NCBI GenBank assembly: GCA_030617005.1
Contig: JAUWWH010000011.1
Location: forward strand, 1 to 10,294
Direction of reading: 5' to 3'
Source of the DNA: Candidatus Bathyarchaeota archaeon
GTDB taxonomy: Archaea > Thermoproteota > Bathyarchaeia > RBG-16-48-13 > GCA-020355125
DNA: 10,294 nt
This document shows positions 1 through 8,000 of the stretch, piece by piece. Each line of letters begins with the position of its first letter. Position 1 is the stretch's first letter. The notes beneath the pieces are model-generated. The model was not told the origin of the DNA, searched no databases, and saw only the letters and a list, made by a program, of their open reading frames with translations. The position numbers and the translations under genes were made by a program.

Positions 1-89
1 GCATATCTTCAACTATTATAACCTTTTATCTATCAATTAAATCAGGAAGAAAGTTTGATTATTACTTTAAAGAACGTGGGGTAAAATGA
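1..89 (+). CDS. C-terminal end of an unrecognised upstream protein (partial)
   Basis: One frame is open from the left edge, with its first complete codon at base 3, and ends at TGA 87-89. It gives 28 residues ending in FDYYFKERGVK. I do not recognise the family. Three things suggest coding rather than noise: the frame is open from the edge in AT-rich DNA, the tail is basic and aromatic like a normal protein C-terminus, and its stop overlaps the next gene's start as ATGA. That last arrangement resembles the two TTGA junctions at 862-865 and 9252-9255. If it is real, the phosphorylase is the second or later gene of an operon whose promoter lies outside the window. With only 28 residues, a chance open frame cannot be excluded. 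Confidence 0.5.
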   Translation, partial: ISSTIITFYLSIKSGRKFDYYFKERGVK

Positions 90-865
90 GAAAAGCTGTA
101 ATTGCAATTATCACTGGAACTGGAACAAAAACCTTCATCCAAGGGGGAACTAGGTTCCGTATTGGAACCCCATATGGTCCATCGGCAATCATAACTCTTG
201 GAAGAATCGGCAATAAAAACGTTGCATTATTACCAAGACATGGTGAAAAACATGAAATTCCTCCTCATAGAATTAATTACCGAGCAAATATTTGGGCACT
301 TCATACATTAAACGTTGAACGAATCCTCGCCACAAACGCTGTCGGAGCAATAAACTTAAAATATCAACCAAGTGACTTCATCATTCCAAGCGACTTCATC
401 GATTTTACCAAATGTAGGCCCCTCACTTTTTATGATGATGCTCCAGTTACACATGTTGATGTTTCTAACTTATACTGCCCTGAATTGAGAGAGCATCTAT
501 TTAAATCCGCTAGAAAAAGGATAAATCGAATCTGGAATGATGTAGTATATCTATGCACGGAAGGTCCTCGATACGAGTCACCCGCTGAAATTAGAATGTA
601 CCGAAGTTTTGGTTGCGATGTTGTTGGAATGACCGGTTTACCTGAAGCCATATTAGCACATGAACTTAATATGTGCTATTCAACATTATGTTTTGTTTCA
701 AATATGGCTGCTGGTATTCAAGAACGAATATCAACTGATGAAGTAGCAGAAGAAGGACAAAAAGTTGGAAATATGATTAAAGAGATCTTAGTTGAAACGA
801 TTGAAAATATTCCTAGAAAGCGAAATTGTATATGTTCTCGTGCACTGGAAGGATCTAGAGTTTGA
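86..865 (+). CDS. MTAP/PNP family 2 nucleoside phosphorylase, probably S-methyl-5'-thioinosine or purine nucleoside phosphorylase
   Basis: This 259-residue cytoplasmic enzyme should split a purine (or 5'-methylthio-purine) nucleoside with phosphate into base and (methylthio)ribose-1-phosphate, in purine or methionine salvage. Family signatures run in order: an N-terminal phosphate-loop-like ITGTGT (9-14), GTPYGPS (27-33), LPRHG (49-53), HRINYRANIW (61-70), ATNAVG (82-87), TEGPRYES (158-165), GMTGLPEA (181-188) and SNMAAG (205-210). The tail CICSRALEG (248-256) is also typical. The purine-site residue is Asn206 followed by AAG, not the Asp...Asp (VTDYD) of true MTA phosphorylases. In this family Asn goes with 6-oxopurines, so inosine-type substrates or methylthioinosine are favoured over methylthioadenosine; this is inferred by homology. 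Length is normal. The ATG is preceded by a G-rich GTGGGG five bases upstream, and the stop overlaps the uppS start. The family is very secure; the substrate is not. Confidence 0.93.
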   Translation: MRKAVIAIITGTGTKTFIQGGTRFRIGTPYGPSAIITLGRIGNKNVALLPRHGEKHEIPPHRINYRANIWALHTLNVERILATNAVGAINLKYQPSDFIIPSDFIDFTKCRPLTFYDDAPVTHVDVSNLYCPELREHLFKSARKRINRIWNDVVYLCTEGPRYESPAEIRMYRSFGCDVVGMTGLPEAILAHELNMCYSTLCFVSNMAAGIQERISTDEVAEEGQKVGNMIKEILVETIENIPRKRNCICSRALEGSRV

Positions 866-1671
866 ATCTTCAAAGATTGTTCTATGATTTTACTAGAAAG
901 ATTACATGCAACTCTATAGTTTATAAGATATATGAAAGGATACTGTGGAATCAGATTAAGGATGGAAATAAACCAGAACATTTAGGTGTTATTTTAGATG
1001 GTAATCGGAGATGGGATTCAGAGCGTTCCATTTCTTTTCAGTCTGCTCATCAATTTGGAGCTGATAAGGTTGAAGACTTATTAGACTGGTGTTTAGACAT
1101 CGATATTAAAACTATTACGATCTACTCTTTCTCAACTGAAAACTTCAATAGATTACCCAAAGAAGTGGATAATTTAATTTCCCTTTTCGATGAACGGTTA
1201 GATAAGCTGTTATGTGATGAGCGAATTCATAGAAATAAGGTTCAAATCAGAGCAATTGGAAGGATTAACCTCCTTCCTGATTCTACTCAAAGACTGATTA
1301 AAAAAGTTGAGGAAGCAACTAAAGATTATCATAATCATTACCTAAATATAGCTCTAGCATATGGCGGAAGAGCTGAGATAATTGATGCTATAAAGAAAAT
1401 TGTACATGAAGTGGAGACTGGGAACTTAAATATAGATCATATAGACGAGGATATCGTAGAAAACCATTTATACACCTCTCATCTACCCCAGTCAGAACCT
1501 GACTTAATTATTCGAACTTCTGGTGAGGAGAGATTAAGCGGATTTCTCCTATGGCAAGGTGCATACAGCGAATTATTTTTTATCGATGTTTATTGGCCTG
1601 ATTTTAGGAGAATTGATCTTTGGAGAGCTGTAAGAACCTACCAACAACGGGAAAAGCGACACGGTTTATAA
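862..1671 (+). CDS. uppS: Polyprenyl diphosphate synthase (cis-prenyltransferase, UPP synthase family)
   Basis: The 269-residue enzyme adds isopentenyl units in cis to an allylic diphosphate. In archaea this makes the long polyprenyl (dolichyl-type) carrier for protein and surface glycosylation. Visible family features are ILDGNRRW (44-51) with catalytic Asp46, His63, YSFSTENFNR (88-97), IALAYGGR (163-170), and RTSGEERLS (218-226) followed by FLLWQGAYSELFF. Arg218, Arg224, Ser226 and Glu237 align with E. coli UppS Arg194, Arg200, Ser202 and Glu213, which bind diphosphate and magnesium. The N-terminal extension of about 40 residues is usual for archaeal members. The start is TTG 862, overlapping the previous stop as TTGA; a GGAAGGA ribosome site at 847-853 lies 8 bases upstream, supporting this start and coupled translation. 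One small oddity is Asp rather than Ala after the DGNRRW motif. Confidence 0.95.
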   Translation: MNLQRLFYDFTRKITCNSIVYKIYERILWNQIKDGNKPEHLGVILDGNRRWDSERSISFQSAHQFGADKVEDLLDWCLDIDIKTITIYSFSTENFNRLPKEVDNLISLFDERLDKLLCDERIHRNKVQIRAIGRINLLPDSTQRLIKKVEEATKDYHNHYLNIALAYGGRAEIIDAIKKIVHEVETGNLNIDHIDEDIVENHLYTSHLPQSEPDLIIRTSGEERLSGFLLWQGAYSELFFIDVYWPDFRRIDLWRAVRTYQQREKRHGL

Positions 1672-1683
1672 CTTTAGTAAGTA

Positions 1684-1698
1684 TCTTTTTTATTTCTT
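1684..1698 (+). terminator. T-rich archaeal-type terminator after uppS
   Basis: Twelve bases past the uppS stop lies a pyrimidine run with six consecutive T (1686-1691), then further T-rich sequence to about 1710. Archaeal RNA polymerase can stop at oligo-T on the non-template strand without a hairpin, and none is obvious here. The call rests only on position and composition. Confidence 0.4.
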
Positions 1699-1711
1699 CA
1701 AATTTTACTAC

Positions 1712-1813
1712 CTATGTTCCAATATCTTGTAAATATTCTCTAACATAGCGAGTTGAACGTAACTGTTGAAGTTTATTTTCAGCTTTAATTACTTTACTTA
1801 GTTGAAAGATCAT
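1712..1813 (-). other. Short reverse-strand coding-like frame, possible small protein or gene remnant
   Basis: On the reverse strand a frame is open from 1852 down to TAG at 1714-1712. From the first ATG (1813-1811) it encodes 33 residues, including MIFQLSKVIKAENKLQQLRS and, after it, a tail ending EYLQDIGT. Upstream of that ATG the frame continues as HGLVHIDELN but holds no ATG, GTG or TTG. The mix of charged and hydrophobic residues looks like an amphipathic helix more than translated intergenic DNA. There is no clear ribosome site before the ATG. It could be a real microprotein, the end of a decayed gene, or chance. I do not recognise a family. Confidence 0.2.
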
Positions 1814-1852
1814 ATTCAGTTCATCAATGTGAACTAAACCATGTGTAATTAT

Positions 1853-1903
1853 CTACATAACTACATAAATCTTGTTAGCTACATTTTTTATTTCTATTAT
1901 AAG
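1853..1903 (+). promoter_or_regulatory. Promoter region of the beta-glycosidase gene with tandem 8-base repeat
   Basis: A TATA-like TATTATAAG lies at 1895-1903, with the T-rich tract ATTTTTTATTT just before it. Initiation about 25 bases downstream would fall near 1925. Two perfect head-to-tail copies of CTACATAA lie at 1853-1868, about 27 bases upstream of the box, where an archaeal activator could bind. Further up, AGTTCA and TGAACT form an inverted repeat at 1818-1835 with a 6-base spacer. The box reads as CTTATAATA on the other strand, so it could also serve the short reverse frame. The regulator is unknown and the assignment is positional. Confidence 0.4.
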
Positions 1904-1992
1904 TGTAAAATAAAGGCTTTAAAAGATTGTCAAGTCTTCATGTCATTGTTAATAGTAATTTTTGGGAATTAAAAGTAGAGGAAAATAAAGAT

Positions 1993-3504
1993 ATGTTTTT
2001 TTCTAAAGATTTCTTATGGGGGGTTTCTCAAAGTGGATTTCAATTCGAGATGGGAGATCCCTTTGGAAGAAGTATAGATGCGAATACTGATTGGTATAAT
2101 TGGGTTCATGATCCTATTAATATAAAAAAAGGTGTAGTTAAAGGAGACTTTCCTGAAGATGGTATTGATTATTGGAATAAATATAAGCAAGATCACAAAA
2201 TCGCTAAAAGTCTAGGATTGAATGCTTTTCGGATAGGAATAGAATGGAGTAGAATATTTCCAAAGAATACATCTAATGTTAAAGTTGGCATTGAAAGAGA
2301 TGACGATAGAACAATTTCAAAAATAGAAATAAATGATACTACTATTGAAAAACTCCAAGAAATGGCTAATAATAATGCATTAACCCATTATAGAACGATT
2401 ATTGAGGATCTTAGATCTAGAGGTTTAATGGTGTTTATTTGTCTTAACCATTTTACTTTACCTATATGGCTTCATGATCCAATTAGGGTCCGAAATACAA
2501 AGCTAAGGGATGGGCCTAGAGGATGGATAGATGAAAGAAGTATAATAGAATTCACAAAATATGCAGCCTATATGTCATACAAATTCGGTGATATTATTGA
2601 CAAATGGGTGACAATTAATGAACCCATGGTTGTAGCAGAAACTGGATATCTAACCAATAGAACTGGTTTTCCCCCAAGTTTATTTAATATTAAGGCTGCT
2701 AAATCCGCTGTTTTTAATATGGCAGTTGCTCATGTTCATGCTTATGATGCAATAAAAAAATGGGATGCAATAAAAGCGGATGATGATGTATCACCTGCAG
2801 AAATAGGATTAATTCAACATACTACTCCCACTAAACCTTTTGACATTCAAAAAGAATCTGATATCAAGGTAGCTAAATTCATAAACTATGTTCACAATCA
2901 TTTATTCATAAAAACAATAACTGAAGGTTGGTTAGATAAGAATCTAAATGAAAGGAAAGATACTGGAGAAATAAAAAACTATTTAAAAAAACATTTAGAT
3001 TTCATTGGTTTAAATTATTATTCTAGAAATGTCATCAAGGGTAAATATTCTGTTTTTGCTAGGCTTTTTCTTAAAATACCTGCATTACCCGAATTAGTTG
3101 AGGGTTTTGGTTTGAATTGTAAACCTAATAGCCTATCTAAGGAGGGGATGCCAACATCTGACTTTGGTTGGGAGATCTATCCAAAAGGTATAATTGAGGT
3201 TTTAGATGCTATGAAAGAATATCAGTTACCCATTTATATAACCGAACATGGAATAGCTGATGAAGATGATAAACTTAGACCTCGATTTATAGCTGATCAT
3301 CTAGAGCTCTTAGAAAAAGAATTAAACAAGCAGAATATTAATCTCCGTGGATATTTTCATTGGTCACTAACAGATAATTATGAATGGGCTGAAGGCTTCA
3401 AAATGAAATTTGGTTTATTCTCCGTTGACTTGAAATCAAAGAATAGGTATGCAAGAAGAAGTGCAACAAAATTAAAGGAAATAATAAAAAATTTGATTAA
3501 TTAG
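1993..3504 (+). CDS. Glycoside hydrolase family 1 beta-glycosidase (archaeal LacS/beta-galactosidase-glucosidase type)
   Basis: This is a retaining beta-glycosidase of 503 residues from ATG 1993, with no signal peptide or membrane segment, so it should hydrolyse imported beta-linked disaccharides or aryl glycosides in the cytoplasm. The N-terminus FLWGVSQSGFQFEMG (7-21) matches Sulfolobus LacS, with Gln17 as the sugar-binding Gln. Next come EWSRIFP, LNHFTLPIWLHDP with His153, the acid/base Glu210 in TINEP, the nucleophile Glu418 in ITEHG, and HWSLTDNYEWAEGF with Trp457, Glu464 and Trp465. ITEHG replaces the usual ITENG, and Phe154 stands where LacS has Trp151. ATG 1993 is preferred because family members begin right before the FxxGxSQ motif and GAGG lies 11 bases upstream. 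A TTG at 1927 would add 22 residues. It has its own promoter and converges with the peptidase gene. The exact substrate is not predictable. Confidence 0.96.
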   Translation: MFFSKDFLWGVSQSGFQFEMGDPFGRSIDANTDWYNWVHDPINIKKGVVKGDFPEDGIDYWNKYKQDHKIAKSLGLNAFRIGIEWSRIFPKNTSNVKVGIERDDDRTISKIEINDTTIEKLQEMANNNALTHYRTIIEDLRSRGLMVFICLNHFTLPIWLHDPIRVRNTKLRDGPRGWIDERSIIEFTKYAAYMSYKFGDIIDKWVTINEPMVVAETGYLTNRTGFPPSLFNIKAAKSAVFNMAVAHVHAYDAIKKWDAIKADDDVSPAEIGLIQHTTPTKPFDIQKESDIKVAKFINYVHNHLFIKTITEGWLDKNLNERKDTGEIKNYLKKHLDFIGLNYYSRNVIKGKYSVFARLFLKIPALPELVEGFGLNCKPNSLSKEGMPTSDFGWEIYPKGIIEVLDAMKEYQLPIYITEHGIADEDDKLRPRFIADHLELLEKELNKQNINLRGYFHWSLTDNYEWAEGFKMKFGLFSVDLKSKNRYARRSATKLKEIIKNLIN

Positions 3505-3565
3505 TTAGAGCATTGATTAAGTCAAAATCCAAAAGTTACAATAGAACAACTGAACTATAGTTACT

Positions 3566-4630
3566 TTAGAGATAATATAATGCTTGCGTTAACCGTTCTC
3601 CATAGTTTTTATGTACAAGTACGGTGTCTTCAATTCTAACTCCGCCAAAGCCTACAATATATATTCCAGGTTCTACAATCACAACATTTCCCTTCTTTAG
3701 TATATCTTCACTTCTTGATGAGAGCGTAGGAGGTTCATGAATATCTAATCCTACGCCATGTCCCAAACCATGAAGAAATTGTTTGCCATATCCTTCACTC
3801 TTTAAAACTTCTCTTGCATTAGCATCAACTTCCTGAGCATTAATATCTGTATGAATACATTCTAACGCTTTCTGGTGAGCTCTTGAAACAAGCTCTAACA
3901 TTTTACTCTGCTTTTGAGTTGGAGTACCCACAACTATGGTTCTCGTGATATCCGATCGATATCCTGAGGAAATAGCGCCCAGATCCAAAATTACGAAATC
4001 TCCTTTACTGATCACTCTGTTTGTGCTCACTCCATGAGGATACGCTGATCTAGGTCCAGAAGCAACTATTGTATCAAACGCTGTACCTTCAGAACCATGA
4101 AGGCGCATAGCATACTCTGCTTCAGCGGCTATCTCGTACTCTTTTACACCTGTTTTTATCGCTTGAATTCCAGTTTTAATTCCGATGTCTGCTAACGTTG
4201 ATGCTTTTCTGAGGAATGATATTTCTTGTTCGTCCTTTATTCTTCGAAGGTTCCATATAGAATTTTGGTTCGGTGTAATTTTAACCCCTTTAAGCCTCTT
4301 GATTAATTCAATGTACATGGGAGTAGGTAATGTATCAAATTCAATTTTTTTTAAATTATTCAATTTTATTTTTTTAATAAGTTTATCAATAATTTTTTTT
4401 TCGGTGGAGATTACATTTACAAGACAATTTAATGCATTGTCTTTTGCTGCAGTATAACTTAAGGGCGATACTAGGAGAGTTGGTTCTCCATCTAAAGGTA
4501 TAATTAGACTTAACGTCGCATCAGAAACATCCATAAACCCTGTAAAATAAAAAACATTGTTAATATTTGAAATTAAGTATCCATCTGCTTTACTCTTTAT
4601 CATCTCGTTCTTTAATAGCTCTATTCGCAT
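3566..4630 (-). CDS. pepQ: Xaa-Pro dipeptidase/aminopeptidase, M24B family (PepQ-like)
   Basis: This 354-residue cytoplasmic metallopeptidase should cleave Xaa-Pro bonds in small peptides during protein turnover. The N-terminal creatinase-like domain spans about 1-125 (DGYLISNINNVFYFTGF near 16-32). The C-terminal pita-bread domain follows from WNLRRIKDEQEI (126-137). All five dinuclear-metal ligands are visible: Asp216 (ILDLGA), Asp227 (GYRSDITR), His291 (HGLGHGVG), Glu320 (VEPGIY) and Glu334 (RIEDT). Probable catalytic histidines are His199 (YPHG) and His298 (DIHEP). Length is typical of archaeal prolidases. The start is ATG at 4630-4628, preceded on its strand by GGGGA seven bases upstream. 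It is transcribed away from smc and toward the glycosidase, with 61 bases between the two convergent stops. Dipeptidase versus aminopeptidase P activity cannot be decided from motifs alone. Confidence 0.95.
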   Translation of the reverse strand: MRIELLKNEMIKSKADGYLISNINNVFYFTGFMDVSDATLSLIIPLDGEPTLLVSPLSYTAAKDNALNCLVNVISTEKKIIDKLIKKIKLNNLKKIEFDTLPTPMYIELIKRLKGVKITPNQNSIWNLRRIKDEQEISFLRKASTLADIGIKTGIQAIKTGVKEYEIAAEAEYAMRLHGSEGTAFDTIVASGPRSAYPHGVSTNRVISKGDFVILDLGAISSGYRSDITRTIVVGTPTQKQSKMLELVSRAHQKALECIHTDINAQEVDANAREVLKSEGYGKQFLHGLGHGVGLDIHEPPTLSSRSEDILKKGNVVIVEPGIYIVGFGGVRIEDTVLVHKNYGERLTQALYYL

Positions 4631-4683
4631 AAGGGTCCCCTTAAATTTTGGATCTACTTATCTTCAGCTAGCTAACTTATGCC

Positions 4684-4694
4684 TATTTATAAAT
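4684..4694 (-). promoter_or_regulatory. TATA box for pepQ
   Basis: Read on the reverse strand this is ATTTATAAATA, a strong archaeal TATA box. Initiation about 25 bases downstream would fall near 4660 and give a leader of about 30 bases that contains the GGGGA ribosome site just before the pepQ ATG. The spacing fits a normal archaeal promoter. Confidence 0.5.
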
Positions 4695-4897
4695 TGTTAT
4701 ATCCACAATATGCAAGTATCATGTAATTATTTTCCAATGGAGTTCTGCCTTTTCTGAGATCTCCTAAACCATAAAAAGGACTTTACATTTAAGTATTGTA
4801 AGATTCTATAAAATCATTCTACTAAAGATCTTAAAATTTAATATGTCTAAAAAAGGTAAGAATTAGTTTTAACACAATGTATGTGATTGGTCGTCGT

Positions 4898-4933
4898 CTT
4901 ATTATTAAAACAGTACATTATTGAAATAATAAG
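4898..4933. repeat. Perfect 9-base inverted repeat upstream of smc
   Basis: CTTATTATT at 4898-4906 and its exact reverse complement AATAATAAG at 4925-4933 are separated by 18 bases. The right arm abuts the TATA-like CATATTTA at about 4936-4943, so the pair sits where a regulator of smc-scpA-scpB could bind. The centres are about 27 bases apart, near two and a half helical turns. The arms are mostly A and T, so chance occurrence is a real possibility. Confidence 0.3.
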
Positions 4934-5011
4934 AACATATTTAACTAAAAGGTAGAACTATTGAATAAGATATATCGTTCAAGTTTCCTTTTCATCATTT
5001 TAAAGTGACAG

Positions 5012-8000
5012 ATGATGTTCATTAAACAAATTGAAATGCGAGGGTTCAAGTCCTTCGGTCCAAATAAAGTCCTTATCAAATTAGGTAAAGGACTCACTGT
5101 TATTTCTGGTCCAAATGGAAGTGGTAAAAGCAACATTTTTGATGCTGTCTGTTTTGTTTTAGGGGATTTAAGTGCACGTTCTCTAAGAGCAGCTAAAATG
5201 GCAGAAGTTATCTTTGACGGTATTCCAAACGTGAGTACCCCCTCAAAAGTAGCCTATGTTAAGATTTGGTTTGATAATAGTGATAGACGATTACCAATCG
5301 ACCGAAATACTGTGACTATTTCTAGAAGAGTTATACGGACGGGTATAAGTGAATACTTCCTAAATAGGAAACATATCTCTCGAAGTCGGTTGATAGATAT
5401 TCTAAGCATTGCAGATATTTCTGCTTCAGGTTATAACATGATCGTTCAGGGCACTATAACCCGCTTGGCTGATGTAACCCCAGAAGAGAGAAGAAAAGTT
5501 ATAGAGAAGTTAGTAGGACTTTCAGAATACGATTTAAAGAAGGCTGAAGCTAGAGTTCAACTTCGAAATGCTGGTACAAATCTTCGAATTGCCTCTATTC
5601 GAATAGGAGACGTAGAAAGTCGATTGGAAAGACTCGAGGAGGAAAGAAATGAAGCTCTTCGACACAATTTTATTGAAAAAGAGATAAAGAAACGTCAAGC
5701 GATTCTCAATGCCGACCGAATCTCTAAACTTGAACATGAAAAAACTATACATAAAGTGGATTTAAATCGTTATACTTTAGAAATAGACTTTTTAAAGAAA
5801 CAAGGTCACCAAATGCAGAATAACATAGAAACTATAGAATTAGCTAGAAGGAAATTCGATGATGAAATCTCCGATAAAGGTAGGAAAGAGCTTGTTGCGA
5901 TCCAGAAAACAATAGGTGACTTAATGGCTAAGATTGCCAGTCTCAAAATGGAAATAAAACTTGGTAAAACTAGTTTAAAGCGTCTAAGTAAAATAAAAGA
6001 GGATAGATTGAAATATTATGTTTCTTTAAATAAAAAACTCAAAGAAACAGGGCAAATTCTGATAACTCTAAGAACTAAGAGAAAAACTTCAAAGTTAATT
6101 TTAAATGAAAAGACAGCGAATTCGACCCTATTCTCTAAAAAATTAGCCAATACTAAGCATAATTTAGAAGATAACTCTAAGAAAATTAGGATCATAGATT
6201 CTGAGCTAGATAAACTTCGTAGAACGATCCTTACTTCAACTATAAACTTGAAAGGCATCTCTGTTAGACAAAAAATTATTTCTGAAAACCTTCAAAGTCT
6301 TAAAGAAAGAAGAAAAAAATTTGAGCTGACGCAAAATAATCTGCAACATAACTTAAAAGAACTCCAAAAACTTCTAAAAGAAGAACGTGAAAGTACATCA
6401 ACTACTTCCGATCTAGTAAAGAAAAATCTCTCAAAAAAAACGAATCTAACTACTAAAATGAACCAAGCTGAAAAGACATTAATGGTAGCAAGAAAAGCCA
6501 TAATAGAATTTGACGCCCAAAAAAATCTTGTTGACGTCTTATCCTCTGAAGCTTCAGCACTACAAAGAATCGAGGAGCTGGGAGAGGATGGGACTATCCC
6601 CGGTATCTTGGGTAGAATAGAGAACCTAATCACAGTGAATTCAAAGTATGAAAGAGCTATTGACGCTGCATCAGCTGGTTGGCTCAAAGCAATAATAGTA
6701 GAAGACGTTAATACAGTACTTAAATGTGTCGAAAGTCTTAGAAAAATGCGGATAGGGATGATTAAACTTATTCCATTAAAAGCAGTTAAGGATATAACAA
6801 GCATTTCTCCTCCTAAAATTGAAGGTGTAATCAGTTCAGCCTCAAACCTTATTAAATGTAATAAGAAATACAAAGCAGCCGTAAACTTCATCTTTGGAGA
6901 TACCATAGTAACGAGTAGAGAGCAATCTGCATTCCTTATCTCAAGGGCTGGTTACAGAACCGTAGATTTGAAAGGAAATTTATACGAAACAGGTGGTGGA
7001 ATAATAAGTGGATACTATCGTGATCCGATAGATTTATCCACCCTTCTTCCAAGCAATACGGCAATTCGTAATTTATCTGATAGTGTAAAAAGTCTAGAAA
7101 AAACCCTTACTAATAGACGAGACTACATTAATCTTATTACTAATAATATCTCCAAAATAAATGAGAGAAAAACGCGACGTTCAGAAATCATCAATATTCT
7201 AAAGAGAGATTTACAAGTAATTCAACAAAATATTCAAAGAGTTAAGCAGAATATATCTACCATCAATAAAAGAATTAGAAACCTTAACATGGACTTTAAT
7301 ACGGAGAATGAACAACGATTTAAACTTCAATTTCAAAAAAGTCATTATAGAAATAGATACAAAGAATTGATATCCACAAAAAAAACGTTAAAACCTGAGC
7401 TCATAACCTCGACTATAGCAGAATATGAAATTTATCAAAAAGAGTTAAATAAAGAAATAAATAGTGTCACTGGACAACTCGTAAAGATTAATAGTGAAAT
7501 TTCTTCTCTAGAAAATAGTTTAAACACCATTCTCAAACCTGAGTATAATAATATTAAAATAGACATTAGACCTCTAAACAAGCAAATATCAACTCTTGGA
7601 GAGAAGATAAATAACGCTCAACTGATTCTTGATGAAAGCTCTAAAAAAATATCTAACCTCAAAAATTCTAAGGAAACTCTTTCGATAACTTTATCCTTAA
7701 CTAAAGATCAAAGAAGAGAGTTCGAAGCACAGCTCGATAAATTCAATGAACAACTAAGAACAATTAACAAAAAAAACAACGCCTTAACTATCAAAACCCA
7801 TGGATTAGAACTTGAAATACAAAACAAAGAATTCCAAACAGAACACTTTGTTGAAGAATTACATAATTCTAGTTTCGAAAATTTAATCCACATACCCCGT
7901 AAAAAAATGAAAGAAGTTCACATTACTCTTGACTTAATGAATTTTGAACTTGAAAGAATAGGATCAGTTAATCAACTTGCTTTAACTCAATACAACGAAC

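Larger units (their letters stand above)
4631..5011. other. Intergenic region between divergent pepQ and smc genes
   Basis: These 381 bases hold no supportable gene. Near the left end is the reverse-strand pepQ ribosome site and TATA box. At the right end are the smc leader, TATA-like boxes around 4936-4943 (CATATTTA) and 4969-4975 (GATATAT), and an inverted repeat at 4898-4933. The middle, about 4700-4890, is plain AT-rich DNA on both strands; I found no tRNA fold, no C/D box pair at workable spacing, and only frames shorter than 20 codons that lack ribosome sites. Confidence 0.6.

Noticed and set aside
13..20. TATTATAA as a TATA promoter for the phosphorylase gene
   Set aside because: It lies inside an open frame that overlaps the phosphorylase start as ATGA, so an operon is the simpler reading; internal initiation is not excluded.
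3553..3562. Ten-base palindrome AACTATAGTT between the convergent glycosidase and peptidase stops
   Set aside because: Short, AT-rich, not extended by flanking pairing, and without a T-run; expected by chance in this composition.
4557..4757. 66-codon forward frame across the pepQ start
   Set aside because: More than a third is antisense to pepQ, the rest covers its promoter, there is no ribosome site, and the translation is a cysteine/phenylalanine-rich random-looking string.
4843..4866. ATG frame giving MSKKGKN upstream of smc
   Set aside because: It looks like a gene start but stops after seven codons, with no ribosome site and no sign of a frameshifted continuation in either other phase.
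5042..5053. GGGTTCAAGTCC resembling a tRNA T-arm
   Set aside because: It encodes the conserved GFKSFG segment of SMC, and no acceptor, D or anticodon arms can be built around it.
6292..6906. 204-codon reverse-strand frame within smc
   Set aside because: Serine/leucine/phenylalanine-rich translation typical of the antisense of a lysine/glutamate-rich coiled coil; the forward frame is unmistakable SMC.
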